DNA of 64,000 nucleotides from Streptomyces echinatus. Lineage in GTDB: Bacteria; Actinomycetota; Actinomycetes; Streptomycetales; Streptomycetaceae. Both the position numbers and the translations under genes were made by a program. The DNA is taken from assembly GCF_014203595.1 (NCBI RefSeq), contig NZ_JACHJK010000009.1, forward strand, positions 248,001-312,000, read 5' to 3'. Shown here one piece after another: positions 15,446 through 25,055 of this stretch. The notes beneath the pieces are model-generated. The model ran no database searches. It was not told the DNA's origin and saw only the letters and a list, made by a program, of their open reading frames with translations. Numbering within the stretch: position 1 is the stretch's first letter; each line of letters begins with the position of its first letter.

Positions 15446-16294
15446 ATGGGACGAGTCACGGAACGACGCAAGGTCCTGCGCATCCGGGACGGGGCGGTCT
15501 CCACCCGGCCGGACACGCTCGTCGCCGAGGAACCCCTGGAGATCCGGCTGAACGGCAAGCCGCTCGCGATCACCATGCGCACCCCCGGCGACGACTTCGC
15601 GCTGGCGGCGGGATTCCTGGTGAGCGAGGGTGTGCTGGGCTCCGCGTCCGACCTGCGGAACATCGTCTACTGCGCGGGGGCGACGGCGGACGGGGCGAAC
15701 ACCTACAACGTGGTCGACGTGAGCACCACGCCCGGTGTCGCCCTCCCGGACTTCACCCTGGAGCGGAACGTCTACACCTCGTCCTCGTGCGGACTGTGCG
15801 GCAAGGCGAGCCTGGACGCCGTACGGACGACCGCGCGCTGGCCGATCGCCGACACTCCCCCGCTCCGGCTCACCCCCGGGCTGCTGGCGGCCCTCCCCGA
15901 CCGGCTGCGCGCGGCCCAGCGGGTCTTCGACCGGACCGGTGGCCTGCACGCGGCGGCCCTGTTCGACGAGGACGGCGAGCTGCTGGACACCCGGGAGGAC
16001 GTGGGCCGGCACAACGCGGTCGACAAACTGGTCGGGCGGGCGCTGCGGGACGACGCGCTGCCGCTGTCCCGGACCATCCTCATGGTCTCCGGCCGGGCCT
16101 CCTTCGAGCTGGCGCAGAAGGCGGTCATGGCGGGCATACCGGTGCTCGCGGCAGTGTCGGCGCCGTCGTCGCTGGCGGTGGACCTGGCCGCGGAGACCGG
16201 TCTGACCCTGGTGGGCTTCCTGCGGGGCAGCTCGATGAACGTGTACGCGGGCGAGCACCGGATCGCCCTGCGGGAGGCGGCCGCCCAGGGCTGA
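15446..16294 (+). CDS. fdhD: Formate dehydrogenase accessory sulfurtransferase FdhD
   Basis: The 282-residue protein contains the CGLCGK motif (C115, C118) of FdhD, which passes sulfur from a cysteine desulfurase to the bis-MGD cofactor of formate dehydrogenase. The EDVGRHNAVDK and MVSGRASFELAQKA segments are also characteristic, and length is typical. No formate dehydrogenase gene is in the window, and the molybdoenzyme operon seen here (nar, 35.0 kb) is broken. Confidence 0.95.
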   Translation: MGRVTERRKVLRIRDGAVSTRPDTLVAEEPLEIRLNGKPLAITMRTPGDDFALAAGFLVSEGVLGSASDLRNIVYCAGATADGANTYNVVDVSTTPGVALPDFTLERNVYTSSSCGLCGKASLDAVRTTARWPIADTPPLRLTPGLLAALPDRLRAAQRVFDRTGGLHAAALFDEDGELLDTREDVGRHNAVDKLVGRALRDDALPLSRTILMVSGRASFELAQKAVMAGIPVLAAVSAPSSLAVDLAAETGLTLVGFLRGSSMNVYAGEHRIALREAAAQG

Positions 16295-16359
16295 CGCCCC
16301 CGCGGCAGGGCGGCGGGGGGCCCGGCCGGGAGCGCCTCCTGTTCGTCCCTCGGGGCGGG

Positions 16360-16881
16360 TCAGGCGAAGGTGAGGCCGGCCGCTGTCGTCACCGTGCCCA
16401 GCCTCGGGAAGTCCAGCCGTACCGAGGCCTCGTGCTCGGCGGCGGTGAACGCGGCCATGGTGTCCTCGGCGAAGACGAGGTCGTAGCCGAGGTCGGCGGC
16501 GGCGCGGGCGGTGGACTCCACACCGAGGTTGGTGGCGATGCCGCCGAGGACCAGGGTGGTGATGCCGCGTTCCCGCAGCCGCTCGTCCAGACCGGTGCCC
16601 TGGAAGGCGCCGAGTGTCCGCTTGACCACCTCCAGGTCGCCGTCCTCGCGCAGGCCGGCCACCAGTCCGCTGCCGGGCGGCTGTTCGGCGACGGCGGGAC
16701 GCTCGACGCGCACCAGCACGACGAGGGCGCCGGCCCGGCGGAAGGCGGTCGCCAACTCCTGGGAGTTCGCCAGCGCTTCGGTGCCCTTGCGGGGTTCCAG
16801 GGGCAGCGCGACGATGCGGTCCATCAGGTCGACGAGGACGAGGGCGGTGCGCTGCGGATCGAGTACGGGAGCTGCGGTCAT
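16360..16881 (-). CDS. Isochorismatase-fold hydrolase lacking the usual cysteine
   Basis: The 173-residue protein has the isochorismatase fold with a catalytic-type Asp in LVLVDLMDRI and GGIATNLGVEST, where cysteine hydrolases of the family carry Cys before VEST. Gly at that place resembles isochorismatase-type members rather than nicotinamidases. It follows the MarR gene by 19 bases on the same strand. The substrate is unknown. Confidence 0.85.
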   Translation of the reverse strand: MTAAPVLDPQRTALVLVDLMDRIVALPLEPRKGTEALANSQELATAFRRAGALVVLVRVERPAVAEQPPGSGLVAGLREDGDLEVVKRTLGAFQGTGLDERLRERGITTLVLGGIATNLGVESTARAAADLGYDLVFAEDTMAAFTAAEHEASVRLDFPRLGTVTTAAGLTFA

Positions 16882-16900
16882 GACGGAACGTTAGCCGCCG

Positions 16901-17338
16901 TCAGCCGTCCGTGCCGGAAATCCGGATCAACAGGCCCGTGAACTGATCGCGTTCGGCGGCCGACAGCGGGGCGAGCAGCCGGTCGTTGGCCTCGCGGGCG
17001 GCTTCCTCGCAGCGCCCGAGGAGACGGGCGCCGTCGTCGGTGAGGGTGACGGCGTTCTTGCGCCGGTCGCGGGGGTCGGGGGCACGGTCGACCAGGCCGG
17101 CGGACTGGAGGGCGTTGAGGATGCCGACCACGTCCTTGGGGTCGAGGCTCACGCTGCGGCCGAGGTCGGCCTGGGCGACCGGGGCGAGGTCGTGGACGGC
17201 GGAGAGGACGACGTGGTGCCACATCTTGAGCCCCTCGGCCGCGAGCGCGTCGGCGACCAGGGCGCGGCCCCGCGCGGCGGCCCGGCCGAGGAGCCAGCTG
17301 GGCAGGGAACGGATCGCGAGCAGGGGTGCTTCGTCCAT
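16901..17338 (-). CDS. MarR-family transcriptional regulator
   Basis: The 145-residue winged-helix protein shows the MarR DNA-recognition region and wing (SLDPKDVVGILNALQSAG, then DPRDRRKNAVTLTDDG). It is divergent from the quinone-reductase-like gene, and the intergenic DNA carries CCCAACGA repeats and a perfect inverted repeat. It probably represses both directions and responds to a phenolic or quinone-like ligand. Confidence 0.9.
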   Translation of the reverse strand: MDEAPLLAIRSLPSWLLGRAAARGRALVADALAAEGLKMWHHVVLSAVHDLAPVAQADLGRSVSLDPKDVVGILNALQSAGLVDRAPDPRDRRKNAVTLTDDGARLLGRCEEAAREANDRLLAPLSAAERDQFTGLLIRISGTDG

Positions 17339-17370
17339 GGCGGCAGCCTAGCCGAAGAATCATTGGACTT

Positions 17371-17428
17371 CCCAACGACCTTCCCCTACCGTTGGGGCTC
17401 CCAACGAATTCATGGGTGTTCCCAACGA
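17371..17428. promoter_or_regulatory. CCCAACGA operator array between marR and the reductase gene
   Basis: CCCAACGA occurs at 17371-17378, 17400-17407 and 17421-17428. CGTTGGG at 17390-17396 pairs with CCCAACG at 17400-17406 around a 3-base centre, giving a perfect 17-base inverted repeat of the size bound by MarR dimers. Confidence 0.65.
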
Positions 17429-17465
17429 TCGGCGGGCCGGGCACACCCGGCCCCTGGAGGTTTCG

Positions 17466-18383
17466 ATGCGTCGTGTCCGGTACGAGTCCACCGGTGGCCC
17501 CCTGTTCCTGGAGGAGGCCCCCGTCCCCGCGCCCGGCCCCGGGGAACTGCTGGTGCGCTGCGAGGCCGTCGGCGTCACCCTGCCGATGGTCCGCAAGGTG
17601 ACCGAGGCAGCGGAGCCGGTCCCGCTGGGCGGTGAGATCGCTGGCGAGGTGGTGGCGGCCGGCCCGGGTGTGACCCGCTTCCGCGCCGGCGACCGGGTGG
17701 CCGGACTGTGCTTCGGGTACGGGTACGCCGAGTTCGCCGTGTTGCACGAGACCATGACCACGCCGGTGCCGGACGACGCCGACGCCGTGACCGCGATCGC
17801 GCTGGTGCGCAGCGGGCTGGTGGCGCTCGGGGCGCTGGACGCGGCGCGCCTCGCACCGGGAGAGTCGGTCCTCGTCACGTCCGCGGCGAGCGGCGTCGGG
17901 CATCTCGCGGTGCAGCTGGCGCGGGCCCGGGGCGCCGGGCGGGTGCTGGGGGCCGTGTCGGGGCCGGACAAGGCGGACTTCGTCCGCTCCCTGGGGGCGG
18001 ACGACTGCGTCCTCTACGGCGACGACGACTGGGGAGAGCCCGTGGACTGCGTCCTGGACGCCGTCGGCGGCGACCTGCTCACCCCCGCCCTCGCCGCACT
18101 CGCCCCGCACGGCCGCCTGGTCGCCTACAGCTCGGGCGGCGGCACGGTCCGGGCGTACGACCTGCTGGTGGGCGCCAAGTCGGTGATCGGCTTCCAGATG
18201 GCGCTGATCGCCCGCGGCCGGCCGGAGCTGTACGAGCGGTGGCGGCAGGAGCTGTGGCAGCTGTTCGCCGAGGGCGCGCTGAAGCCCGCCGTGCACGGGG
18301 AGTTCGCCCTGGAGGACGTGGCGGCGGCCCACGCGGCGGTCACCGGCCGGACCAACCTCGGAAAGGTCGTCCTGCGCCCGTGA
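17466..18383 (+). CDS. Zinc-less alcohol dehydrogenase / quinone oxidoreductase-like protein
   Basis: The 305-residue medium-chain dehydrogenase has an N-terminal GroES-like domain and a Rossmann domain with SAASGVGHLAVQLARARGAGR. Cys/His zinc ligands are absent, as in NADPH:quinone reductases. The ATG at 17466 has GGAGG upstream. It is divergent from marR, with shared operator repeats, so it is probably the regulated target. Confidence 0.88.
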   Translation: MRRVRYESTGGPLFLEEAPVPAPGPGELLVRCEAVGVTLPMVRKVTEAAEPVPLGGEIAGEVVAAGPGVTRFRAGDRVAGLCFGYGYAEFAVLHETMTTPVPDDADAVTAIALVRSGLVALGALDAARLAPGESVLVTSAASGVGHLAVQLARARGAGRVLGAVSGPDKADFVRSLGADDCVLYGDDDWGEPVDCVLDAVGGDLLTPALAALAPHGRLVAYSSGGGTVRAYDLLVGAKSVIGFQMALIARGRPELYERWRQELWQLFAEGALKPAVHGEFALEDVAAAHAAVTGRTNLGKVVLRP

Positions 18384-18494
18384 CTGCACGCTTCTTGTGA
18401 GCCGCGCACCCCCCAACTACCGTCGATGGGACGCACGTTGGACGTGGGATGTCCGGATGACCAGATGTCCGGCCGATGAAGGGCAGGTCGCACC

Positions 18495-20372
18495 GTGCCG
18501 TCATGTCTTCGCGCCCGTCTCAGATCCGTTCTCGCCGCTGCCGCCGTCGCCACGGCCGGTCTGCTCGCACCGTTCGTCCCCGCCCACCCGGCACACGCCG
18601 GACCGGCGGCCGGATCCCCGCAGTTCGAACAGCAGGTGCTGTTCAAGGCCTCCCAGGACCCCGGGTACGCGTGCTTCCGCATCCCGGCGGTCGTCCGGAC
18701 CACCGAGGGCACGCTGCTGGCGTTCGCCGAGGGCCGCGTCCTCAACTGCGGGGACGCGGCCGACATCGACATCGTGCTCAAACGCTCCACCGACGGCGGC
18801 CGCACCTGGGGTCCGCTCCAGGTGGTCAACGAGGGCGCCGGCGACACCCACGGCAACCCGGCCCCGGTCGTCGACCGCTCCACCGGCCGTGTCTGGCTCG
18901 CGGAGACGTACAACACCGGCCGTACGGACAGCGCCGGCTGCCCGGTCCCCTGCGACCGCACCCCGCATCTGCAGTACAGCGACGACGACGGCGGCACCTG
19001 GTCCCCGCCGCGCGATCTGAGCCCCGAGATCCTGCCCGCCGACTGGAACTCCTGGTACGCCACCGGGCCCGTGCACGGCATCCAGCTCACCCACGGCCGC
19101 TACGCGGGACGCCTGGTCTTCGGGGTCAACACCGAGACCTGGGACGGCAGCAGGATCTCCGCCAACCACGCGGCCCTGATCGTCAGCGACGACCACGGCG
19201 GCCACTGGCGGATCGGCGCCACCGACACCTGGCCCATCGCCGACGACGGAACCTTCCGGCAGAAGCCCTCCGAACTCACCCTCACCGAACGGACCGACGG
19301 CTCGGTCCTGGTCAGCGGCCGGGAACAGGACGGCACCGACCTCGGGCACCGCACCCAGGCGGTCAGCCGCGACGGCGGCACCGGCTTCACCGCGCCCTTC
19401 CGCGACCTGCCGGACCTGTACACGCCGCAGGTGCAGGGTTCGATGCTGCGGCTGGGCGACCGCATCCTGCTCGCCTGCCCGGGCGACCCCGACCGGCGCC
19501 GCACGATGATGATCCGCTCCTCCTACGACGGCGGCCGGACCTGGGACAGCGTGGACCGGGGCACCGTCGTCACCACGGACTGGTCCGGCTACTCCGACCT
19601 GGTGCGGATCGGCTCGGCCACGATCGGCCTGCTGTACGAGGGCGGGGCGGTGGACGCCCGCGACGAGATCCGCTTCGCCCGCTTCACCGAGGACTGGCTG
19701 GCGCCCCGCCGGGGCCCCGATCCGGTCACCCCCGACCTCGCCCGGCACGCCCGCCCGGCGGCGGTGCTCGGCGACCCGGAGGAGACGGACGGGGTGTCCG
19801 GCGGCGCGCTGGAGTTCGACGGCACCGCCGACGCCGTCCGCCTGCCGTACCGTTCCGGGCTCCCCCTGGGCACGGCGGACTTCACGGTGTCGCTGTGGTT
19901 CCGGTACACGGCGGCGGCCGGGGAGCAGCCGTTCCTGTGGATGGGCGGGATCGGCAGCAGCCAGCCGCAGGTGTGGCTGCGCGGGGAGCCGGCGAGCAGT
20001 CGCGTCCAGGCGCTGATCACCGTGCGGAACGGGGCCGCCGCACCGCGGACCGCGTCCGTGCGCACGGCCTCCGCGTACAACGACGGCCGGTGGCACCACG
20101 CCGTGCTCCGCCGGGGCGGCGGGCGGCTGGCGCTGTCCGTCGACGGTACGGAGACCTCGGCGGCGGACGTGCCGGGCTCGGTCAGCCGTAACTCGCCCTT
20201 CGGCGTCCACGTGGGTCAGCGCCTGGACAGCCGCGCCTCGCTCACCGGCGCGCTGGACGAGGTGCGGGTGTGGGACCGGGCGCTCACCGACGAGGAGCTG
20301 ACGGACCCGGACGTGCTGCGGTCACCGCAGGACACGGTCCTGTGGCTGCCCCTGGACCGGGTGCGCGGCTGA
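18495..20372 (+). CDS. Secreted exo-alpha-sialidase with C-terminal LamG-like domain
   Basis: The 625-residue protein has a signal peptide (residues 1-35, ending AHA). The catalytic six-bladed propeller begins with FRIP at 61-64 and has Asp boxes STDGGRTW, SDDDGGTW and SYDGGRTW. A concanavalin-like/LamG module covers about residues 430-620. It should release terminal sialic acids from glycoconjugates outside the cell. The GTG start has AGGGCAGG upstream. Its 3' end overlaps the convergent transporter gene by 51 bases. Confidence 0.92.
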   Translation: MPSCLRARLRSVLAAAAVATAGLLAPFVPAHPAHAGPAAGSPQFEQQVLFKASQDPGYACFRIPAVVRTTEGTLLAFAEGRVLNCGDAADIDIVLKRSTDGGRTWGPLQVVNEGAGDTHGNPAPVVDRSTGRVWLAETYNTGRTDSAGCPVPCDRTPHLQYSDDDGGTWSPPRDLSPEILPADWNSWYATGPVHGIQLTHGRYAGRLVFGVNTETWDGSRISANHAALIVSDDHGGHWRIGATDTWPIADDGTFRQKPSELTLTERTDGSVLVSGREQDGTDLGHRTQAVSRDGGTGFTAPFRDLPDLYTPQVQGSMLRLGDRILLACPGDPDRRRTMMIRSSYDGGRTWDSVDRGTVVTTDWSGYSDLVRIGSATIGLLYEGGAVDARDEIRFARFTEDWLAPRRGPDPVTPDLARHARPAAVLGDPEETDGVSGGALEFDGTADAVRLPYRSGLPLGTADFTVSLWFRYTAAAGEQPFLWMGGIGSSQPQVWLRGEPASSRVQALITVRNGAAAPRTASVRTASAYNDGRWHHAVLRRGGGRLALSVDGTETSAADVPGSVSRNSPFGVHVGQRLDSRASLTGALDEVRVWDRALTDEELTDPDVLRSPQDTVLWLPLDRVRG

Positions 20373-21407
20373 CCCCTCGGACGGGTTCCCCGTCCCCCCG
20401 GACGCGTCCGCCGTCTCCTCCGGCGCGTCCGGAGCCGCCTCCGGATCGCGGGCCCGCCGCTTGGCGATGACCGCGCACACCATCAGCTGCATCTGGTGGA
20501 AGAGCATCAGCGGCAGGACGGCCAGGGAGGCATGGCCGGCGAAGAGGACGCTCGCCATCGGCAGCCCGGAGGCGAGGGATTTCTTCGACCCGGCGAACTG
20601 GATGGCGATCCGGTCCTCCCGGCCGAAGCCGAGCGCCCTGGCGCCGTACCAGGTCAGGACCAGCATCACGGCCAGCAGGACGGCCTCGACGCCGAGCAGC
20701 CCGGCCAGCCGCACGGGACTGACCTGGTGCCAGATGCCCTGGTTCATGCCCTCGCTGAAGGCGGTGTAGACGACCAGCAGGATGGAGCCCCGGTCGACGA
20801 GGCCGAGAACCTTCTTGTGCCGGGTGACGAAGGAGCCGATCCAGCGCCGCAGCACCTGACCGGCGAGGAACGGCACCAGCAGCTGGAGCACGATCTTCAC
20901 CAGCGAGTCCGTGGAGAACCCGACGTCGTCGCCGCCGAGCAGGACGGCCGCGAGCAGCGGTGTGACGACGATGCCGACCAGGGAGGAGAAGGACCCGGCG
21001 CAGATCGCCGCGGGCACGTTGCCGCGGGCGATCGAGGTGAACGCGATGGACGACTGGATCGTGGACGGCACCAGCGTCAGGAACAGCAGGCCCTGGTAGA
21101 GGGGCTGGGTCAGCAGGGCGGGCACCAGCCCGCGCGCGGCGAGCCCGAACACCGGGAAGAGGACGAAGGTGCAGATCAGGACGGTGCTGTGGAGCCGCCA
21201 GTGCTTCAGTCCGTCCAGCGCCTCCCGGGTGGACAGCCGGGCGCCGTAGAGGAAGAAGAGGAAGGCGATCGCGGCCGTGGAGGCGCCCGAGGCGACGTCG
21301 GCCGCCGTACCCCGGGCCGGGAGCAGCGCGGCGAGACCCACCGTCCCGAGCAGCACCACGATGTACGGGTCGATCGGCATCCAACTCGGCCAGCGCAGGC
21401 GTTTCAC
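20322..21407 (-). CDS. Bile acid:sodium symporter (SBF/BASS) family transporter
   Basis: The 361-residue membrane protein has about ten hydrophobic segments and the family signatures VPSTIQSSIAFTSIARGN and IQFAGSKKSLASGLPMA. It probably imports an organic anion with sodium. The GTG at 21407 (GGAG just upstream) is preferred over the ATG at 21380. The hydrophilic acidic C-terminus overlaps the sialidase gene tail-to-tail. The LysR gene is divergent and may control it. Confidence 0.9.
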   Translation of the reverse strand: MKRLRWPSWMPIDPYIVVLLGTVGLAALLPARGTAADVASGASTAAIAFLFFLYGARLSTREALDGLKHWRLHSTVLICTFVLFPVFGLAARGLVPALLTQPLYQGLLFLTLVPSTIQSSIAFTSIARGNVPAAICAGSFSSLVGIVVTPLLAAVLLGGDDVGFSTDSLVKIVLQLLVPFLAGQVLRRWIGSFVTRHKKVLGLVDRGSILLVVYTAFSEGMNQGIWHQVSPVRLAGLLGVEAVLLAVMLVLTWYGARALGFGREDRIAIQFAGSKKSLASGLPMASVLFAGHASLAVLPLMLFHQMQLMVCAVIAKRRARDPEAAPDAPEETADASGGTGNPSEGSAAHPVQGQPQDRVLR

Positions 21408-21548
21408 GGTGCTCCGATTGCTGTGTGCGTCGTACGGTCCGGGGCCGTGGGGGCCCCTTCCATCGTCCTCCGCGGGCTGCCGATCGGGAATCCCGCACAC
21501 CGCTCTGACTGCCATCACGTTCCATGATGACCCGCTAGGCTCGGGCGT

Positions 21549-22418
21549 GTGTACGAGCCGACGCAGCTGCGCACCTTCCTGGCGGTCGCCCAGACGCTGA
21601 GCTTCACGCAGGCCGCCCGGCGGCTGGGACTGCGCCAGTCCACGGTGAGCCAGCATGTGCGCAGGCTGGAGGACGCGGTCGGCCGGCAGCTGTTCTCCCG
21701 GGACACCCATTCGGTGGAGCTGACCGAGGACGGCGAGGCGATGCTGGGCTTCGCCCGCCGGATGCTGGAGGTGCACGAGCAGGCGACGGCGTTCTTCACC
21801 GGCACGCGCGTGCGGGGCAGGCTGCGGTTCGGCGCCTCGGAGGACTTCGTCCTGACCCGGCTGCCGGAGATCCTGGAAGGCTTCCGCTACGACCACCCCG
21901 AGGTCGACTTGGAACTGACGGTGGAGCTGTCCGGCACCCTGCACGAGCGGCTGGCCGCCGGGAAGCTCGACCTGGTGCTGGCCAAGCGGCGCCCGGAGGA
22001 TCCCCGCGGTGAGCTGGTCTGGCGCGACGACCTCGTGTGGATCGGCGCCGAACGGCTCCGGCTGGATCCGGACCGACCTGTTCCGCTCATCGTGTACCCG
22101 CCGCCGGGGATCACCCGGGCCCGCGCGCTGGAGGTCCTGGAGCGGCAGGGCCGTGAGTGGCGGATCGCGTGCACGAGCGGCAGCCTGAACGGGCTGATCG
22201 CCGCGGCCCGCGCCGGCCTCGGGGTGATGGCCCACTCCCGGCGGCTGATCCCGCCGGGCCTGCTCCGGCTGCCCGAGCGCGCCGCCCTCCCCGATCTGGG
22301 CAAGGTCGACTTCGTGCTGGTCCACGGCCGCAACCGGGGCCCGGCCGAGGGGGCCGCCAACGCGCTGGCGGCGGCGGTCCTGGCGGGAGGAGAGCGGCTG
22401 CGGCGGAGCGGCGGCTGA
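21549..22418 (+). CDS. LysR-family transcriptional regulator
   Basis: The 289-residue protein has the LysR N-terminal winged helix (LRTFLAVAQTLSFTQAARRLGLRQSTVSQHVRRLE) and an effector domain from about residue 90. It is divergent from the SBF transporter gene with a 141-bp shared intergenic region, the usual arrangement of a LysR regulator and its target. Confidence 0.93.
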   Translation: MYEPTQLRTFLAVAQTLSFTQAARRLGLRQSTVSQHVRRLEDAVGRQLFSRDTHSVELTEDGEAMLGFARRMLEVHEQATAFFTGTRVRGRLRFGASEDFVLTRLPEILEGFRYDHPEVDLELTVELSGTLHERLAAGKLDLVLAKRRPEDPRGELVWRDDLVWIGAERLRLDPDRPVPLIVYPPPGITRARALEVLERQGREWRIACTSGSLNGLIAAARAGLGVMAHSRRLIPPGLLRLPERAALPDLGKVDFVLVHGRNRGPAEGAANALAAAVLAGGERLRRSGG

Positions 22419-22459
22419 GACCGGCGGGCCCCGGGCGCCCCCGACACCGGGCCGGCCGC

Positions 22460-23437
22460 TCACCGCCCCGGGCGGTAGGTCAGCTGCTTGACCCGGCGCA
22501 GGAAGGGGGTCGCCTCCACGTGCTGGACCCCCTCCAGACGGCCCAGGGGTCCGCTCAGGTAGGCGTACAGGGCCGCGGTGTCACGGACCACGGCGGTGAC
22601 GACGATGTGGGAGGGGCCGGCGGTGGCGGACGCGAAGGCGATCTCGTCGTGGGTGGCGAGGGTCCGGCCGACGGAGTCCAGGGCGCCCGGGGCCGTGGTG
22701 ATCCACAGGATGGCCGCCCGGGGGTAGCCGAGGATCCCGCAGTCGTACTCGATGTCGACGTACACCGCGCCGGAGGCGATCAGGGCGGCCAGGCGGCGCT
22801 TGACCGCGGACTCGGAGCGGCCGGTGGCGCGCTGGAGTTCGGGGTAGGTGGCGCGGCCGTCGCGTTCGAGGGCGGCGAGCAGCGGGGCGTCGTCGGGCTC
22901 CAGGCGGGCCGGGCCGGGCTCGGGCAGGTCGGGGCGCAGGGCGGCGATCTGCTCCTCGCGGAGCGCCCGGAACTTGGGCAGCCAGCCGACCGGGCCGCCG
23001 TAGAAGCGGTGCAGGAGCTGCAGGGCGCGGATCTCGACGACGCTCGGGGTACGGGGCAGTTTGCCGAGCAGCAGGTCGTCGTGGTCGCCGGGGCTGCGCG
23101 GCCGGGTGATGCAGGCGATCTCCGTGCCGCCGGAGACCAGCCCTATCCAGTGGGTGTCGGGGCGCCGGGCGAGCGCGTCGGCGATGACGGCGGCGCCGTC
23201 GGGCGCACAGCGCAGCCGCAGCATCCACTGGTCCTGGCCGAGGCGTACGGCGTCGCGGAGGACGACGACACGGAGGCCGCCCTCGGCGCACAGGCGGCGG
23301 TAGCGGCGGGCGATCGTCCGGTCGGAGACGCCGAGGACGTCGGCGATCCGGCTGAAGGGGGCCCGGCCGTCGACCTCCAGGGCGGACAGCAGCTGCAGGT
23401 CCAGCAGATCAAAGGTGTCGGATTCCATCCGCAGCAT
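22460..23437 (-). CDS. Tandem Lrp/AsnC-family regulator
   Basis: The 325-residue protein consists of two AsnC units. Each has a winged helix (PFSRIADVLGVSDRTIARRYRRL and TYPELQRATGRSESAVKRRLAAL) followed by a ligand-binding-like region, a layout common in actinobacteria. The ATG at 23437 is preceded by GGGGGACGCC. It is divergent from the MFS gene, which it may regulate. Confidence 0.88.
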   Translation of the reverse strand: MLRMESDTFDLLDLQLLSALEVDGRAPFSRIADVLGVSDRTIARRYRRLCAEGGLRVVVLRDAVRLGQDQWMLRLRCAPDGAAVIADALARRPDTHWIGLVSGGTEIACITRPRSPGDHDDLLLGKLPRTPSVVEIRALQLLHRFYGGPVGWLPKFRALREEQIAALRPDLPEPGPARLEPDDAPLLAALERDGRATYPELQRATGRSESAVKRRLAALIASGAVYVDIEYDCGILGYPRAAILWITTAPGALDSVGRTLATHDEIAFASATAGPSHIVVTAVVRDTAALYAYLSGPLGRLEGVQHVEATPFLRRVKQLTYRPGR

Positions 23438-23549
23438 GGCGTCCCCCGTCGGATTCCGTCGCACACGGCTTCCCGTGACGCCCGATCGGCCGTCACAGGG
23501 TCATCGTACGCAGCGATACGCAGCCCGTTCGTACAGGGGAGTTGAGGAC

Positions 23550-25055
23550 ATGCGTAGCTGGGGGACGCTCACGGCCGTGTGCCTGGGCACGTTCATGCTG
23601 TTGCTGGATGTGACCATCGTGGTGGTGGCGCTACCGGACATGGCGGGCTCGCTGCACGCCTCGCTGGGCGATCTGCAGTGGGTGGTCGACGGGTACGCGC
23701 TGGCACTGGCCGCGCTGCTGCTCGGGGCGGGCGCCGCGGCCGACATCCTCGGGCGGCGCCGCGTGCACGTGATAGGCGTGGCCCTGTTCGCGGCGGCCAG
23801 CCTGCTGTGCGGGCTGGCGTCGGGGCCGGAGCTGCTGGTGGCGGCGCGGGCGCTGCAGGGCATCGGCGGAGCGGCGATGTTCGCGACCACCCTGCCGTTG
23901 CTGGCCTCCGTCTACCAGGGGCGGCAGCGCTCCGCCGCGCTCGGTGTGTGGGGTGCGGTCAGCGGTGGCGCGGCGGCGGTGGGGCCGGTGCTGGGCGGGC
24001 TGATCGCGGAGGGGCCGGGCTGGCGGTGGATCTTCTATGTGAACCTGCCGGTGAGCGTCGTGGCGGTGTGGCTGACGCTGCGGGCGGTCCCCGAGTCGCG
24101 CGGGCCGCGCGGGATGCGGGTCGACTGGGCGGGTACGGCGTCCTTCGCGCTGTTCGCTGGCGGGGCGACCTATGCCGTCGTGCGCGCCGGTGAGGACGGC
24201 TGGACGGCGCCCGCCACGCTGACCGCGTTCGCCGCGGCCGCGCTCGCCCTCGCGGCGTTCGTGCTGGTGGAGCGGCGGGCGGCGCATCCGCTGCTGGATC
24301 TGTCGCTGCTGCGCCGCCCGGCGTTCGTCGGGACGATGCTGGGCGCGTTCGCCTTCAACGGGGTGGCGTTCGGCGGGATCGCCTATCTGTCGATATGGAT
24401 GCAGACGCTGCTCGGCATGTCGCCGGTGCGCGCCGGACTGACACTGCTGCCGCTGACGGCGGTCTCCATGGTGGTCGCGGTGCTGGTCGGCCGGCTGCTG
24501 CACGGGGTGCCGGCCTGGCTGACCGTGGGCGGCGGGCTGCTGCTGATCGCCTCGGGCACCCTGTGCCAGGCGGTGCTGGACGCGGGCTCGGACTGGACGG
24601 CGCTGGTGCCCGGCTTCGTGCTGGTCGGCGTGGGCACCGGGTTCGTGGCGCCGACGGTGGCCGGGGCGGCGCTGGCGGCGGTGCCGGCGGAGCGGTCCGG
24701 GATGGCGGGCGGTGCGGTGAACACGGTCCGGCAGCTGGGGTACGCACTCGGGGTGGCCGTCTTCGGCACCGTGCTCACCTCGCGGATGACCGGCCGGCTG
24801 CCGGACGGCGCGGCGCGGGCGCTGGCCGGCGGCGGTGCCGGAGCGCTGCGCGGCGCGTTCCCCGAGCACACCCTGCGCGCCGCGTTCGCCTCGGGGCTCG
24901 ACGGCGCGCTGGTGGTGGCGGGCCTGGCCGGGACGGTGGCGGGCGCCCTGGTGCTGGTACTGGTGCGGGCGGGCCGGCCGGTACACCGGAAGACCTCCGG
25001 CGCGGCGCCGGAGAAGAAGACGGCGGCGGCTGAGGCGACGGCGGCCCGCGGCTGA
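23550..25055 (+). CDS. MFS drug-efflux transporter of the DHA2 (14-TM) family
   Basis: The 501-residue protein is hydrophobic throughout. It has the N-terminal LDVTIVVVALP motif, WVVDGYALALAALLLGAGAAADILGRRR (motif A region) and ALQGIGGAAMF, all typical of EmrB/QacA pumps. The ATG at 23550 has GAGG upstream. The divergent AsnC-type regulator is the probable controller. The substrate is unknown. Confidence 0.92.
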   Translation: MRSWGTLTAVCLGTFMLLLDVTIVVVALPDMAGSLHASLGDLQWVVDGYALALAALLLGAGAAADILGRRRVHVIGVALFAAASLLCGLASGPELLVAARALQGIGGAAMFATTLPLLASVYQGRQRSAALGVWGAVSGGAAAVGPVLGGLIAEGPGWRWIFYVNLPVSVVAVWLTLRAVPESRGPRGMRVDWAGTASFALFAGGATYAVVRAGEDGWTAPATLTAFAAAALALAAFVLVERRAAHPLLDLSLLRRPAFVGTMLGAFAFNGVAFGGIAYLSIWMQTLLGMSPVRAGLTLLPLTAVSMVVAVLVGRLLHGVPAWLTVGGGLLLIASGTLCQAVLDAGSDWTALVPGFVLVGVGTGFVAPTVAGAALAAVPAERSGMAGGAVNTVRQLGYALGVAVFGTVLTSRMTGRLPDGAARALAGGGAGALRGAFPEHTLRAAFASGLDGALVVAGLAGTVAGALVLVLVRAGRPVHRKTSGAAPEKKTAAAEATAARG

